Source: Ruminococcus sp. (GTDB taxonomy: Bacteria; Bacillota; Clostridia; Oscillospirales; Ruminococcaceae). Taken from it: a stretch of 64,000 nt of DNA. Each line of letters starts with the position of its first letter. The stretch's first letter is position 1. The position numbers were made by a program, and so were the translations under genes. Below, piece after piece: positions 40,748 through 48,281 of this stretch. The notes beneath the pieces are model-generated. The model made no database searches, had not been told where the DNA came from, and worked only from the letters and a program-made list of their open reading frames with translations. The stretch spans positions 124,001 through 188,000 of the forward strand of contig JAFVFL010000019.1 in the NCBI GenBank assembly GCA_017475555.1, read 5' to 3'.

Positions 40748-41977
40748 TCACACAAGTGATTCCAGCACATCAGCAGCGTTTTTGCAGCCGTTTTCATGCC
40801 GGAGCTTTTCGCCGAATTGCTTTGCAGGCTCGGCATAAGTACCGTTTTTCAGAGAAAGCAATCCCTGAACGATCTGATCCTCCGTCCATTTGCCGGAATG
40901 GATATCCACAGGTGCAGGGCCGAGATCACGCTCTGCGATCTGCAATCCCCAGAAAAGCTGATCGCCGCCGAATGCCAGCACAAAGGTCGGGCAGCCTGCA
41001 CGCAGTCCGGCGGAGGAAGTCCCTGCACCGCCGTGGTGTACCACACCCTTCACGTGACGGAACAGCCACTCATGCGGCACAAAGTCCACATAGCAGATGT
41101 TGTCGTCCGTTCCCGTCTGCCATTTCATCCAGCCGGAGGACATGACCGCCCGGATACCGGTCTTTTTGACCGCATTATAGACTGCTTTCTGCACACGCTC
41201 CATGCCGTCAAAAACAATGCTCCCAAACCCGATATAGACCGGCGGCTCACCCGCAGACAGGAAATCCGCAAGCTGCTTATCCGGCTCAAAATCCGTCTGT
41301 TCCTCACCCTGCCAGAAGCCCGTCACATGGATATGGCTTCTCCATTTCGGCTCCCGTGGCACAAGTGCCTCGCTGTACGCATAAAGCGTGGGAACGGGCT
41401 TGCCGCCGAGTTTACGGTAATCAGAAAAAAGCCCCCATTTCGGCAGACCGTGTGAGGTGCGCCAGTCATTGAGCAGCGACCTTGTGACGATATTCATGCC
41501 AAGCTCATTTTCTGTATAGGTAAACCCGACCAGCGGAGTGTTCCGCTTCATGGCTGGCATCTGCACGCTGAACATATTTGTTTTATCGAACGGATAGAAA
41601 AACACCCGAACGCACGGGATTTGCAGCACCTCCGCCGCATGATGGATAAAGCCTCCGAGCAGAATATACATCACCAGATCTGCACCCTTTGCCGCTTCAT
41701 ACGCCTGTTCCATCATCTCCGGATTTTTGCGGTAAAGCTGCTTCATGCCTTTCAGGTATGCGATACCGTCCTTGCATTCAGAGAGCAGCACACGCATCAT
41801 AAGATTGCCGTCTCCGTTGACCGGTGCAAACTCCAGACCGTTTTCCTCCACATAGCTTTGAAATCTCGGAAATGCTGCGACCTTGAAGCTGTGCCCCCGT
41901 CTCACCATTTCCCTGCCAAGCTCCACAAAAGGCTTGACATCACCAAATGAGCCGATCGCTGCGGCTGTGATCTTCAT
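40748..41977 (-). CDS. GT1-family glycosyltransferase (UGT/sterol glucosyltransferase-like)
   Basis: 409 residues, GT-B fold. The N-terminal KITAAAIGSFGDVKPFVELG binds acceptor; the C-terminal nucleotide-sugar site contains VHHGGAGTSSAGLRAGCPTF and FGGDQLFWG, the bacterial PSPG-like motif of GT1 enzymes. Such enzymes glycosylate lipophilic natural products, sterols or lipids. A good promoter lies upstream, and the GNAT-AKR gene follows after 35 nt, so they form an operon. Acceptor unknown; a cell-surface glycolipid or a detoxified small molecule are both possible. Confidence 0.88.
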   Translation of the reverse strand: MKITAAAIGSFGDVKPFVELGREMVRRGHSFKVAAFPRFQSYVEENGLEFAPVNGDGNLMMRVLLSECKDGIAYLKGMKQLYRKNPEMMEQAYEAAKGADLVMYILLGGFIHHAAEVLQIPCVRVFFYPFDKTNMFSVQMPAMKRNTPLVGFTYTENELGMNIVTRSLLNDWRTSHGLPKWGLFSDYRKLGGKPVPTLYAYSEALVPREPKWRSHIHVTGFWQGEEQTDFEPDKQLADFLSAGEPPVYIGFGSIVFDGMERVQKAVYNAVKKTGIRAVMSSGWMKWQTGTDDNICYVDFVPHEWLFRHVKGVVHHGGAGTSSAGLRAGCPTFVLAFGGDQLFWGLQIAERDLGPAPVDIHSGKWTEDQIVQGLLSLKNGTYAEPAKQFGEKLRHENGCKNAADVLESLV

Positions 41978-42154
41978 ATTGCCTTACTCCCTTTTATTTA
42001 TGTAATGCTGTATTTCCGGTATATCTCAGTATCATCTCTCTGCCTGCTTGCCACCTGAATGCTGCCCAGCTTTTTTTCGTGTCATATATATTCGTGTCAT
42101 TCGACCTGTCTGCTATGGATACATCAGGTTAGTGTAAGCAAACTTTATATTTCT

Positions 42155-42183
42155 ATTATAGCACACCGTACACCACATTTCAA
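42155..42183 (-). promoter_or_regulatory. Promoter of the glycosyltransferase operon
   Basis: Minus strand TTGAAA (42178-42183), 17-nt spacer, TATAAT (42155-42160). The leader is about 170 nt with no gene or clear structure. The -35 abuts the recombinase remnant. Confidence 0.78.
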
Positions 42184-42319
42184 GCTGTTTCGTAAATAAT
42201 CTCCCTGATGAAGCTTCTTTCAGCGAGAAGCTTAGCTGGATACTGTGAAAAGCCTGACGGTGATTGATAAGGATACGACGGTATTCATTTTCAAGGACGG
42301 GACGAAAGTGAGAGTGTAA
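42183..42319 (+). pseudogene. Remnant of a site-specific (serine) recombinase C-terminus
   Basis: Two frames join into one recognisable tail: NNLPDEASFSEKLSWI (42195 onward, one frame), then after a one-base shift TVKSLTVIDKDTTVFIFKDG and TKVRV before a TAA at 42317-42319. The pattern of an E-K-L helix followed by V-x-x-L-T-V-x-D-K-D-x-x-V-F-x-F-K-D-G-T matches the last strands of large serine recombinases in Clostridia. Everything upstream is gone. This is my pattern recognition without a search, so the family is probable, not proven. Confidence 0.55.
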
Positions 42320-42366
42320 AAAAAGAAGGGCTGTGGAAGCGGGAATATCGCTCCTCCACAGCCCTT
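42320..42366 (-). terminator. Terminator of the TetR-flavodoxin transcription unit
   Basis: AAGGGCTGTGGA with TCCACAGCCCTT, inner AGCG/CGCT. On the minus strand TCTTTTTTTTAC follows. Confidence 0.88.
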
Positions 42367-42372
42367 TACTGT

Positions 42373-42834
42373 TTACATTTGTGCAAGTGCCTTAATATCT
42401 GCTTCGGAAGGATTTACCTTACCTTCAACGATCTCAGCATCTGGAGCACTGCCTGTTAGATTCTGCACTGTCTTTCCAAATCCGCTGCTGCCTGATGTAG
42501 CAAAGAGAATGATCCGCTTGCCCGAAAAATCAGCACTTTCAAGGAATGTGTTGATGATCGTAGGTGCGATGTACCACCAAACCGGAAAACCAATATACAC
42601 AGTATCGTATTCGGTGATATCTACGCTGGCAGGCTCGATCTCCGGACGGGAGCTGTGGTCTCTCATCTCAATGCTGCTGCGGGACTGCTTGTCCTGCCAG
42701 TTGAGGTCTGCACTTGTGTAAGGTACGACAGGGCGTATCTCGTAAAGGTCAGCACCTGCTGTATCCGCCAGCTTCTTTGCAAGCTTTGCAGTGTTGCCGC
42801 TTGCGGAAAAATATGCTACTAATTTCTTGCTCAT
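42373..42834 (-). CDS. Flavodoxin
   Basis: 153 residues. The N-terminal FMN phosphate loop YFSASGNTAKLAKKLA (8-23), the WWYIAP segment near 91 (typical of the flavodoxin_4 group) and GSSGFGKTVQNL complete the fold. It carries electrons or acts as an NADPH-dependent quinone-type reductase in the cytosol. GGAGG before the ATG. It follows tetR and the broken reductase gene in the same direction, so the TetR protein may control it. Confidence 0.9.
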   Translation of the reverse strand: MSKKLVAYFSASGNTAKLAKKLADTAGADLYEIRPVVPYTSADLNWQDKQSRSSIEMRDHSSRPEIEPASVDITEYDTVYIGFPVWWYIAPTIINTFLESADFSGKRIILFATSGSSGFGKTVQNLTGSAPDAEIVEGKVNPSEADIKALAQM

Positions 42835-42858
42835 GATATAACCTCCGTTATAAAATTT

Positions 42859-43151
42859 TTAGATGTGCGAACATCGGGCAGATTCACCGGACTGATCTCT
42901 TCCAGCTTCATCACGCTTTGCAAAGTCACGCAGTGCTCTGCCGACATACTGCTCGATGGTTCCGGACTGATAGGCGATAGCGGTATCAAAGAAATTTACA
43001 CCAAGCTCAAGCCCACGCTTTATGATCTCACGGGAATGTTCTTCGTCGATCTCCATGAGTGCTGACCGTTTCCTGCTTCTCCGAAGCCCATGCAGCCCAT
43101 GCAGACACGGGAAACGTTTAAATCCGAATTGCCAAGCTTCGTGTATTTCAT
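42859..43151 (-). pseudogene. Frameshifted and truncated aldo/keto reductase
   Basis: The start (ATG at 43151, GGAGGTG upstream) reads MKYTKLGNSDLNVSRVCMGC and then MGFGEAGNGQHSW, a normal AKR opening. Near 43050 a single base is missing, and the frame continues one step over as IDEEHSREIIKRGLELGVNF and FDTAIAYQSGTIEQYVGRAL before the homology ends at KRDE. Only the first quarter of an AKR of about 320 residues survives. The start overlaps the tetR stop (ATGA), so it was once coupled to its regulator. It cannot make an active enzyme. Confidence 0.85.
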
Positions 43152-43768
43152 ATCGCACCTCCGAGAAGCTGTTTTACGCACAGATAAATGATGTCATATA
43201 TACTATGCAGTTCAAATTTACAATTTGCTTCATTCATAGCGGTCAGCTGTTTATCGCTTGCGACCGCATAAGGATATACGCCGAACAGGAACGGGAAGAA
43301 CACATATATGAACATCTCTCTGTCAATATGGGGAAAGAATTTATCAAGGCACGCTCTTACTGCATCAAGCGACGCACCATAAGCTGCCTTAAACTCTGTC
43401 AGCCGTTCAGGGCGTGAATGCTCCTCCATATCGTAGTGATTCATGGCAAGCAGCTTCAGAAGCTGCTTGTGCTTTTCAAGGGAATGTGCAAGAGCAGCTG
43501 CAAAAACTTCGGAATTCATAGTGTCATTCTCCGCCGTCAAAGCACTGACCTCTGCCGCCCACAGCTCATATTCACGCTGCATGAGGGCGAGGAAGATCTC
43601 CTCTTTTGTCTGGAAATAATTGTAGATAGACGGTCTGGAAAAGCTGGTCTCCACGCTGATCTCTTTGAGGGTGATGTCCTTGAAGCTCATGGTTTGATAT
43701 AGCTTTTCGCAGGCATTTACGATCTCCTCTCGCCGTGAAGCTGTCAGCTCAGGGGAGCCCTTTGGCAT
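43148..43768 (-). CDS. TetR/AcrR family regulator
   Basis: 206 residues. The N-terminal helix-turn-helix covers about 12-58 (SRREEIVNACEKLY, ITLKEISVETSFSRPSIYNY, FQTKEEIFLAL); the rest is the helical ligand-binding domain. It is probably an autorepressor acting at the two dyads in its own promoter (43791-43803 and 43827-43839). Downstream genes are a broken aldo/keto reductase and a flavodoxin, suggesting a redox or electrophile-response operon. Ligand unknown. Confidence 0.92.
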   Translation of the reverse strand: MPKGSPELTASRREEIVNACEKLYQTMSFKDITLKEISVETSFSRPSIYNYFQTKEEIFLALMQREYELWAAEVSALTAENDTMNSEVFAAALAHSLEKHKQLLKLLAMNHYDMEEHSRPERLTEFKAAYGASLDAVRACLDKFFPHIDREMFIYVFFPFLFGVYPYAVASDKQLTAMNEANCKFELHSIYDIIYLCVKQLLGGAI

Positions 43769-43790
43769 GATTTTGCCTCCTTTTCAATTC

Positions 43791-43840
43791 TGACGTTGTG
43801 TCATCATTGATATTATAGCATTCTTCTGACACAATGTCAA
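43791..43840 (-). promoter_or_regulatory. Promoter of tetR with two operator dyads
   Basis: Minus strand TTGACA (43835-43840), 17-nt spacer, TATAAT (43812-43817). Dyad TGACACAATGTCA (43827-43839) covers the -35; a second, TGACGTTGTGTCA (43791-43803), lies just past the -10 near the start point. Both fit TGAC-N5-GTCA and are likely TetR sites. Confidence 0.8.
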
Positions 43841-43926
43841 TATCAAACATGATATTTCCATAATATTCAGCGTTATGCATGAAACATGGCTACCATTTTA
43901 TAGCAGTTCGCACAAGAGATGAGACG

Positions 43927-43989
43927 GCAATCGGCATAGCCGGTTGCAGCCCATTCCCCTAAAATCCAACATCTATTGGAGTTTAGGGG
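43927..43989. repeat. Pair of adjacent strong hairpins
   Basis: GCAATCGGC-ATA-GCCGGTTGC (43927-43947, one G-T pair) and CCCCTAAA-A-TCCAA with TTGGA-G-TTTAGGGG (43956-43989). They lie in a 308-bp gap between the tetR promoter and the next terminator. No U-run follows either stem. They may be the remains of a mobile-element end or an undescribed RNA. Confidence 0.5.
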
Positions 43990-44040
43990 AGCAGTATCAA
44001 ATCCATAACTCGTTTTGCGTCGGGATTTTCATATTACAGC

Positions 44041-44071
44041 AAAGGCTGCCGGTATCATGACCGACAGTCTT
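44041..44071 (-). terminator. Terminator of the small winged-helix gene
   Basis: Minus strand AGACTGTCGGT-CATGAT-ACCGGCAGCCT with one mismatch, followed by TTGCTGTAAT; the U-run is better on the plus side (TGCTTTTTAC), so it may serve both directions. Confidence 0.5.
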
Positions 44072-44076
44072 GCTTT

Positions 44077-44259
44077 TTACTTCTCAGCCGGCTCCCACTT
44101 GCATCTCACGGGAGAAACGATAGAGCCGTCCTTTTTCATCGCAGCCATTGCCTTGTCAACGACCTTGCGGTCAAGACCTGTCAGCTCTGCGATCTTCCCG
44201 GCGTTCAGCGGCTCGCCCGCCTTTTTCATAGCTTTGAGTATCTGTTCCTTTTCAGCCAT
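44077..44259 (-). CDS. Small winged-helix DNA-binding-like protein
   Basis: 60 residues. KEQILKAMKKAGEPLNAGKI, AELTGLDRKVVDKAMAAMKK and a closing wing DGSIVSPVRCKWEP give one complete winged-helix unit, in the style of MarR/FaeA-like mini-domains. A clear promoter precedes it and it forms a single-gene unit. It could bind DNA as a dimer or act as an adaptor. No target is evident. Confidence 0.75.
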   Translation of the reverse strand: MAEKEQILKAMKKAGEPLNAGKIAELTGLDRKVVDKAMAAMKKDGSIVSPVRCKWEPAEK

Positions 44260-44274
44260 TTTACAATCTCCATA

Positions 44275-44303
44275 ATAATATCACACGGCAGCGATTCCGT
44301 CAA
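44275..44303 (-). promoter_or_regulatory. Promoter of the small winged-helix gene
   Basis: Minus strand TTGACG (44298-44303), 17-nt spacer, TATTAT (44275-44280). Confidence 0.7.
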
Positions 44304-44331
44304 GCAGCAGCTGAAGCTGATCCCGTAAATA

Positions 44332-44376
44332 TAAAAAATCCGCTATATATCGTGTTTTCTGCGATATACAACGGAT
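44332..44376 (-). terminator. Terminator of tRNA-Pro
   Basis: Minus strand ATCCGTTGTATATCG with CGATATATAGCGGAT, then TTTTTATATTT, directly after the CCA end of tRNA-Pro. Confidence 0.85.
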
Positions 44377-44383
44377 CATGTCA

Positions 44384-44460
44384 TGGTCGAGGTGACAGGA
44401 TTCGAACCTGCGGCCCCTACGTCCCGAACGTAGTACTCTACCAAACTGAGCCACACCTCG
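44384..44460 (-). tRNA. tRNA-Pro (CGG)
   Basis: Acceptor CGAGGTG/CACCTCG, D arm with GGCTCAGTTTGGTAGAG, anticodon stem CTACG/CGTAG with loop TTCGGGA (anticodon CGG, top-strand CCG at 44424-44426), T arm GCAGG-TTCGAAT-CCTGT, discriminator A and encoded CCA (44384-44386). Confidence 0.96.
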
Positions 44461-44471
44461 ACAACAATATG

Positions 44472-44500
44472 ATTATATCACAGGCACAGGCGTTTGTCAA
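44472..44500 (-). promoter_or_regulatory. Promoter of tRNA-Pro
   Basis: Minus strand TTGACA (44495-44500), 17-nt spacer, TATAAT (44472-44477). Confidence 0.88.
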
Positions 44501-44555
44501 GTATTTTTTTAACACCGGGATATATTTTATTTATTTAACTTTAAGTGCAGTGCAG

Positions 44556-44894
44556 TCAGCTATTCTTGTCTACCTCGTGAAATTTTTTCAGATTTCCGAT
44601 CTTCTCATTCCGCTCATCAAGCACCTTCTCGACCTCAGACCACTCAAGTCCCTGATTGGCACAGAGCACCATTACATGGTAGAGCAGATCGTTTATCTCG
44701 TTTTTAAGCTCATCATTATCACCATTTTTTGCAGCGATGATAGTCTCAGAAGCCTCCTCGCCGACCTTTTTGCATATCTTGTCAACGCCCTTGCTGAAAA
44801 GATAGCAGGTGTAGGAATTTTCAGCAGCAGTTCCGTCCTCGAACTGCTTCTTTCTTTCCTTTATTACTTCAAAAATCTCCTCATATACGGTCAT
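44556..44894 (-). CDS. hisE: Phosphoribosyl-ATP diphosphatase
   Basis: 112 residues, an all-alpha MazG-like fold with KKVGEEASETIIAAKNGD and ELKNEINDLLYHVMVLCANQ giving the metal-binding Glu and Asp residues. It removes pyrophosphate from PR-ATP, the second histidine step. Here it is separate from hisI and placed at the distal end of the operon, 36 nt after a GNAT gene. The C-terminal tail is longer than in some HisE. Confidence 0.93.
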   Translation of the reverse strand: MTVYEEIFEVIKERKKQFEDGTAAENSYTCYLFSKGVDKICKKVGEEASETIIAAKNGDNDELKNEINDLLYHVMVLCANQGLEWSEVEKVLDERNEKIGNLKKFHEVDKNS

Positions 44895-44930
44895 TTCAAG
44901 TCCTCCTTATTATTCACGCATTGCAGTATT

Positions 44931-45389
44931 TCATGTATCAATTCGTATAAGTTCAGTCAGAGCCTTGTTTCTGTACGCAATATCCTCACGGAGCGTAAAG
45001 CCCTGGCTCTCCCAGAAAGCATTTCCAGCCTCATTATACTTGAAGACGAGCAGAGCGGTCTTGGTTATGCCCTCTTTTTTCAGAGCACTGAGGCATCTAT
45101 CCACAAGCAGAGAGGCGATACCCTGTCTCCGGCAGCTTTCTGCAACAGCCATATGGTGTATAAAACCCCTGCGTCCGTCGTGACCGCCAAGTATCACACC
45201 TACGAGCTGCCCGTCCAGAAACGCAACGAATGATGTAGTTGGATTGCGTTTCAGATAACGTCCTATGCCCTCACGGGAATCATCAACGTTATTGAAGCCC
45301 ATATTTCTGCATGACATCCATAACGCATACACGCTGTCATAATCGGAAATGTCCATGCAGCGTATCTCGATATTATCAGCGTCCGGCAT
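44931..45389 (-). CDS. GNAT acetyltransferase inside the his operon
   Basis: 152 residues. The GNAT core shows MAVAESCRRQGIASLLVDRC (acetyl-CoA loop Q-x-x-G-I-A), then LLVFKYNEAGNAFWESQGF. Related to YpeA/RimI-like enzymes that acetylate small molecules or protein N-termini. The ATG overlaps the hisI stop (TAATG), so it is translated with it. A role in histidine synthesis is not known. Substrate unknown. Confidence 0.87.
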   Translation of the reverse strand: MPDADNIEIRCMDISDYDSVYALWMSCRNMGFNNVDDSREGIGRYLKRNPTTSFVAFLDGQLVGVILGGHDGRRGFIHHMAVAESCRRQGIASLLVDRCLSALKKEGITKTALLVFKYNEAGNAFWESQGFTLREDIAYRNKALTELIRIDT

Positions 45390-45739
45390 TATTCGTCCTC
45401 CGCAGTATTGTATATCTCGTCGAAGAAGCAGCTATAGCTGCCTGTATGACACGCTGCACCGGTCTGCTCGACATTTACCAGAAGAGTATCGCTGTCGCAG
45501 TCGCCGTATATGGAAATTACCTTCTGTACGTGACCGGACGTTGCACCCTTGTTCCAGTATTCCTGTCTTGAACGGCTCCAGAACCACGTATACCCGGTTT
45601 CGAGAGTTTTTTTCAGGCTTTCCTTGTTCATGTATGCGAGCATAAGAACAGTTTTCGTGTTGACCTCGTAGCAGATCGCAGGGATAAGCTCACTCTTTAC
45701 AAAGAACTTATCGAGGTCGTTCATATCAATTTTTATCAT
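45389..45739 (-). CDS. hisI: Phosphoribosyl-AMP cyclohydrolase
   Basis: 116 residues from the ATG at 45739 (GAGGAATG upstream); a longer frame reaching 45778 would overlap the upstream gene. [31 protein letters not shown] and the metal-binding [20 protein letters not shown] are diagnostic. It opens the adenine ring of PR-AMP with zinc. Not fused to HisE. Confidence 0.95.
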   Translation of the reverse strand: MIKIDMNDLDKFFVKSELIPAICYEVNTKTVLMLAYMNKESLKKTLETGYTWFWSRSRQEYWNKGATSGHVQKVISIYGDCDSDTLLVNVEQTGAACHTGSYSCFFDEIYNTAEDE

Positions 45740-45740
45740 A

Positions 45741-46127
45741 TCATTCCTCTTTTGCTTTTGGTTTTCCGTTTTCGTCAAAGCCTTGCTTCAGCTTGCCTTC
45801 AACGACCGCAATGCTCACCAATATCAGCATTACCTGTATGAGCTCGATGACAGTCGCTGCCCATATTCCGGCATTTCCGCTGACTGCAATACAGAATATC
45901 ACGGCGATCGCAGCTGAGGGGATAATTGATATCAGGCTCCACCTTATCCACAGTCTGCCGCAGTAATCGTTGGCGAACTGCCAAGCCTCACGGCTTGCTC
46001 TGGAGCGTGATGAGCGATAGCCTGTCAAATCATTTATCTCTCTGCTGCTGCATTTTTTCAGGTATTGTCCGCAAAAAGCAACTATGACCGGCACACAGAC
46101 AGATATAAGAATCGAAAGAAATATCAT
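45741..46127 (-). CDS. SdpI-family membrane protein within the his operon
   Basis: 128 residues with three membrane helices (about 2-22, 62-82, 88-108). The motif [20 protein letters not shown] and DYCGRLW is the SdpI/YhfL signature (G-Y-R-T-x-x-S-x-x-S-x-x-x-W-x-x-A-N). SdpI gives immunity to the killing factor SdpC in B. subtilis, but most short relatives have no known role. It lies 13 nt after hisF and 1 nt before hisI, so it shares the his mRNA. No toxin gene is near. Confidence 0.8.
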   Translation of the reverse strand: MIFLSILISVCVPVIVAFCGQYLKKCSSREINDLTGYRSSRSRASREAWQFANDYCGRLWIRWSLISIIPSAAIAVIFCIAVSGNAGIWAATVIELIQVMLILVSIAVVEGKLKQGFDENGKPKAKEE

Positions 46128-46140
46128 GCTGCAGCCTCCA

Positions 46141-46896
46141 CTATCTCACTATAACGCCCTTTTCCCGGCAGTGCTCCTTGACCTGTCCGACAGTCAGCTC
46201 CCGGAAGTGGAAGAGGGAAGCCGCAAGAGCCGCAGTTGCACCTGTCTTTTCAAAAACCTCGGAAAAATCGCTGATCTTACCTGCACCGCCGCTTGCTATC
46301 ACAGGAATGGAGCAGTTATCGCATACCGCTCTGAGCATGGGGATATCGAAGCCCTCCTTAGTGCCGTCAGCGTCGATCGAATTAAGACATATCTCGCCTG
46401 CACCGAGCTTCTCAATGGTGTGTACCCATTCGATGAGGTCAAGCTTCATATCGACCCTGCCGCCGTTTATGTACACGGTCCACTTGTTTTCCGCAATTTT
46501 CTTGGCGTCGATACCCACACAGATACACTGACTTCCGAAGATATCCGCACCCTCTCTGACGAGCTGAGGGTTCAGCACAGCCTGAGAGTTTACCGAGACC
46601 TTGTCAGCACCTGCACGCAGAGTTTCCCTTATATTGTCGATATTTTTTATCCCGCCGCCGACAGTCAGCGGAACGAATACCTTTTTTGCTGTTTCACGCA
46701 CAACATCGAGGAACACGCCTCTGCCCTCATACGAAGCTGTTATATCGTAGAAGACTATTTCATCAGCACCCTGACGATTGTACTCCTCCGCACACTCCAC
46801 AGGGTCACCGACATCACGTATCCCCTCAAAATTTACTCCCTTGACTACCTTTCCGTCACGAACGTCCAGGCATGGGATTATTCTTTTCGCAAGCAT
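46141..46896 (-). CDS. hisF: Imidazole glycerol phosphate synthase subunit HisF
   Basis: 251 residues, TIM barrel. Catalytic Asp in [17 protein letters not shown] and a second in [12 protein letters not shown], with phosphate loops GGGIKN and ASGGAGK. With HisH it forms IGP and AICAR from PRFAR. It follows hisA by 3 nt. Confidence 0.97.
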   Translation of the reverse strand: MLAKRIIPCLDVRDGKVVKGVNFEGIRDVGDPVECAEEYNRQGADEIVFYDITASYEGRGVFLDVVRETAKKVFVPLTVGGGIKNIDNIRETLRAGADKVSVNSQAVLNPQLVREGADIFGSQCICVGIDAKKIAENKWTVYINGGRVDMKLDLIEWVHTIEKLGAGEICLNSIDADGTKEGFDIPMLRAVCDNCSIPVIASGGAGKISDFSEVFEKTGATAALAASLFHFRELTVGQVKEHCREKGVIVR

Positions 46897-46899
46897 ATT

Positions 46900-47631
46900 T
46901 TACACCTCCTCACCGGCAAGCTCTATCGCCGCCCTCAGATCAAGAGTGCCCTTGTAAATGGATTTACCGCAGATAGTGCCGTAAAGCCCCATATCCCGGC
47001 ATATACGGATATCGTCAAGGGTGTGTACGCCGCCGCTTGCAACGATGTCCGCACGCCCCTTCGTATGCTCAGAAAGCGTCCTGAGCTGCTCCGCATTAAC
47101 GCCGGAGAGGGTACCGTCCTTTGAAATATCGGTAAAAATGAACGTTTTTACCCCGGCATCTATCATTCTGTCAGCAAGCTCGGTGTATGAAACATTGCTG
47201 CTTTCGAGCCAGCCCTCAGTTGCCACCATGCCGTTAATGGCATCTATCCCTACGACGATTTTCTCACTGCCGAATTTCTCCACAGCATCATATACAAGCT
47301 TTGGGTCTTTAAGTGCCGCAGAGCCGAGGATCACCCTCTCTATGCCCATTTCAAGGTATTCCCGAATAGTCTCTATACTGCGTATACCTCCGCCAAGCTC
47401 GACCTTCAGGCTTGTCTTTTCTGCAACGTCGGTATATATTTTAGTGTTTACCGGTCTGCCCTCCTTAGCTCCGTCAAGATCGACCATATGTATCCACTCA
47501 GCCCCGGCATTCTCAAAGCTCCTTGCGGTTTCAAGATAGTCCGAAGCGACCTTTTCAACAGTGGAAAAATCGCCCTTATACAGCCGGACGCAGTTTCCGT
47601 CCTTAATATCAATTGCAGGAAAAATTATCAT
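46900..47631 (-). CDS. hisA: ProFAR isomerase HisA
   Basis: 243 residues, TIM barrel: IFPAIDIKDGNCVRLYKGD, VELGGGIRSIETI, FTDISKDGTLSGVNAEQL and IVASGGVHTLDDI. It performs the Amadori rearrangement of ProFAR. Two similar phosphate loops show the usual half-barrel duplication. A 44-nt gap separates it from hisH. Confidence 0.97.
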   Translation of the reverse strand: MIIFPAIDIKDGNCVRLYKGDFSTVEKVASDYLETARSFENAGAEWIHMVDLDGAKEGRPVNTKIYTDVAEKTSLKVELGGGIRSIETIREYLEMGIERVILGSAALKDPKLVYDAVEKFGSEKIVVGIDAINGMVATEGWLESSNVSYTELADRMIDAGVKTFIFTDISKDGTLSGVNAEQLRTLSEHTKGRADIVASGGVHTLDDIRICRDMGLYGTICGKSIYKGTLDLRAAIELAGEEV

Positions 47632-47675
47632 ATCAGCCCTCCTGTTCAGCGTCAGTTATCGCTATCTGTATCTCA

Positions 47676-48281
47676 TCATTTTATCAGTGCTGCAAAGCTT
47701 TTGAGTATTTTCAGTCCCGTATCACCGCTTTTTTCCGGGTGGAACTGTGCTCCGTAGACGTATCCGCCGTCGTAGACAAGTGCCGGTACTCTGCCGCCGT
47801 ATTCGCAGTATGCCGCAATATTGTCATCACTGCACTCCGCCCTGTAGGAATGCACGAAGTACACATATTCATTGTCCCCGATATCATGCAGCAGGGGGCA
47901 GTCATTGAGCTTTTCGAGCCTGTTCCAGCCCATGTGGGGGATTATAAGTCCCGGAGCTTCAATTTTTCGTACAGCTCCCTCAATAAGACCGAGCCCGTCA
48001 CATTCCTCAAATTCATATCCCTTGCTGAAAATTAGCTGCATACCCAGACAAATTCCGAGGAACGGCTTTTTCCTTGCCTCGTCACAGATGACCCCGACAA
48101 GTCCGGAGCTGTTCAGCTTGTTCATAGCCCATGGGAACGCACCTACTCCCGGAAGAATAACAGCGTCAGCATTTCTGACCGACTTCTCATCTGAAACAAG
48201 TCTGCTTTCAAGTCCGAGGTGGTCAAGGGCATTCTTCACACTGAAAATATTCCCCGCACCGTAATCAATGATCGCTATCAT
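47676..48281 (-). CDS. hisH: Imidazole glycerol phosphate synthase glutaminase HisH
   Basis: 201 residues, class I glutamine amidotransferase. Nucleophile Cys in FLGICLGMQLIF (about 80), then HSYRAE and the His/Glu pair in QFHPEKSGDTG. It feeds ammonia to HisF. It shares one base with the neighbouring hisB frame. Confidence 0.97.
   Translation of the reverse strand: MIAIIDYGAGNIFSVKNALDHLGLESRLVSDEKSVRNADAVILPGVGAFPWAMNKLNSSGLVGVICDEARKKPFLGICLGMQLIFSKGYEFEECDGLGLIEGAVRKIEAPGLIIPHMGWNRLEKLNDCPLLHDIGDNEYVYFVHSYRAECSDDNIAAYCEYGGRVPALVYDGGYVYGAQFHPEKSGDTGLKILKSFAALIK

Noticed and set aside
44384-44460. tRNA-Pro as the attachment site of the accessory segment
   Set aside because: No partial repeat of the tRNA 3' end was seen at the far border near 37.7 kb, and the recombinase remnant looks like a serine type, which rarely uses tRNA genes.
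44352-45233. 293-codon plus-strand frame starting in tRNA-Pro
   Set aside because: It runs antisense through tRNA-Pro, hisE and the GNAT gene, so it is not a gene.
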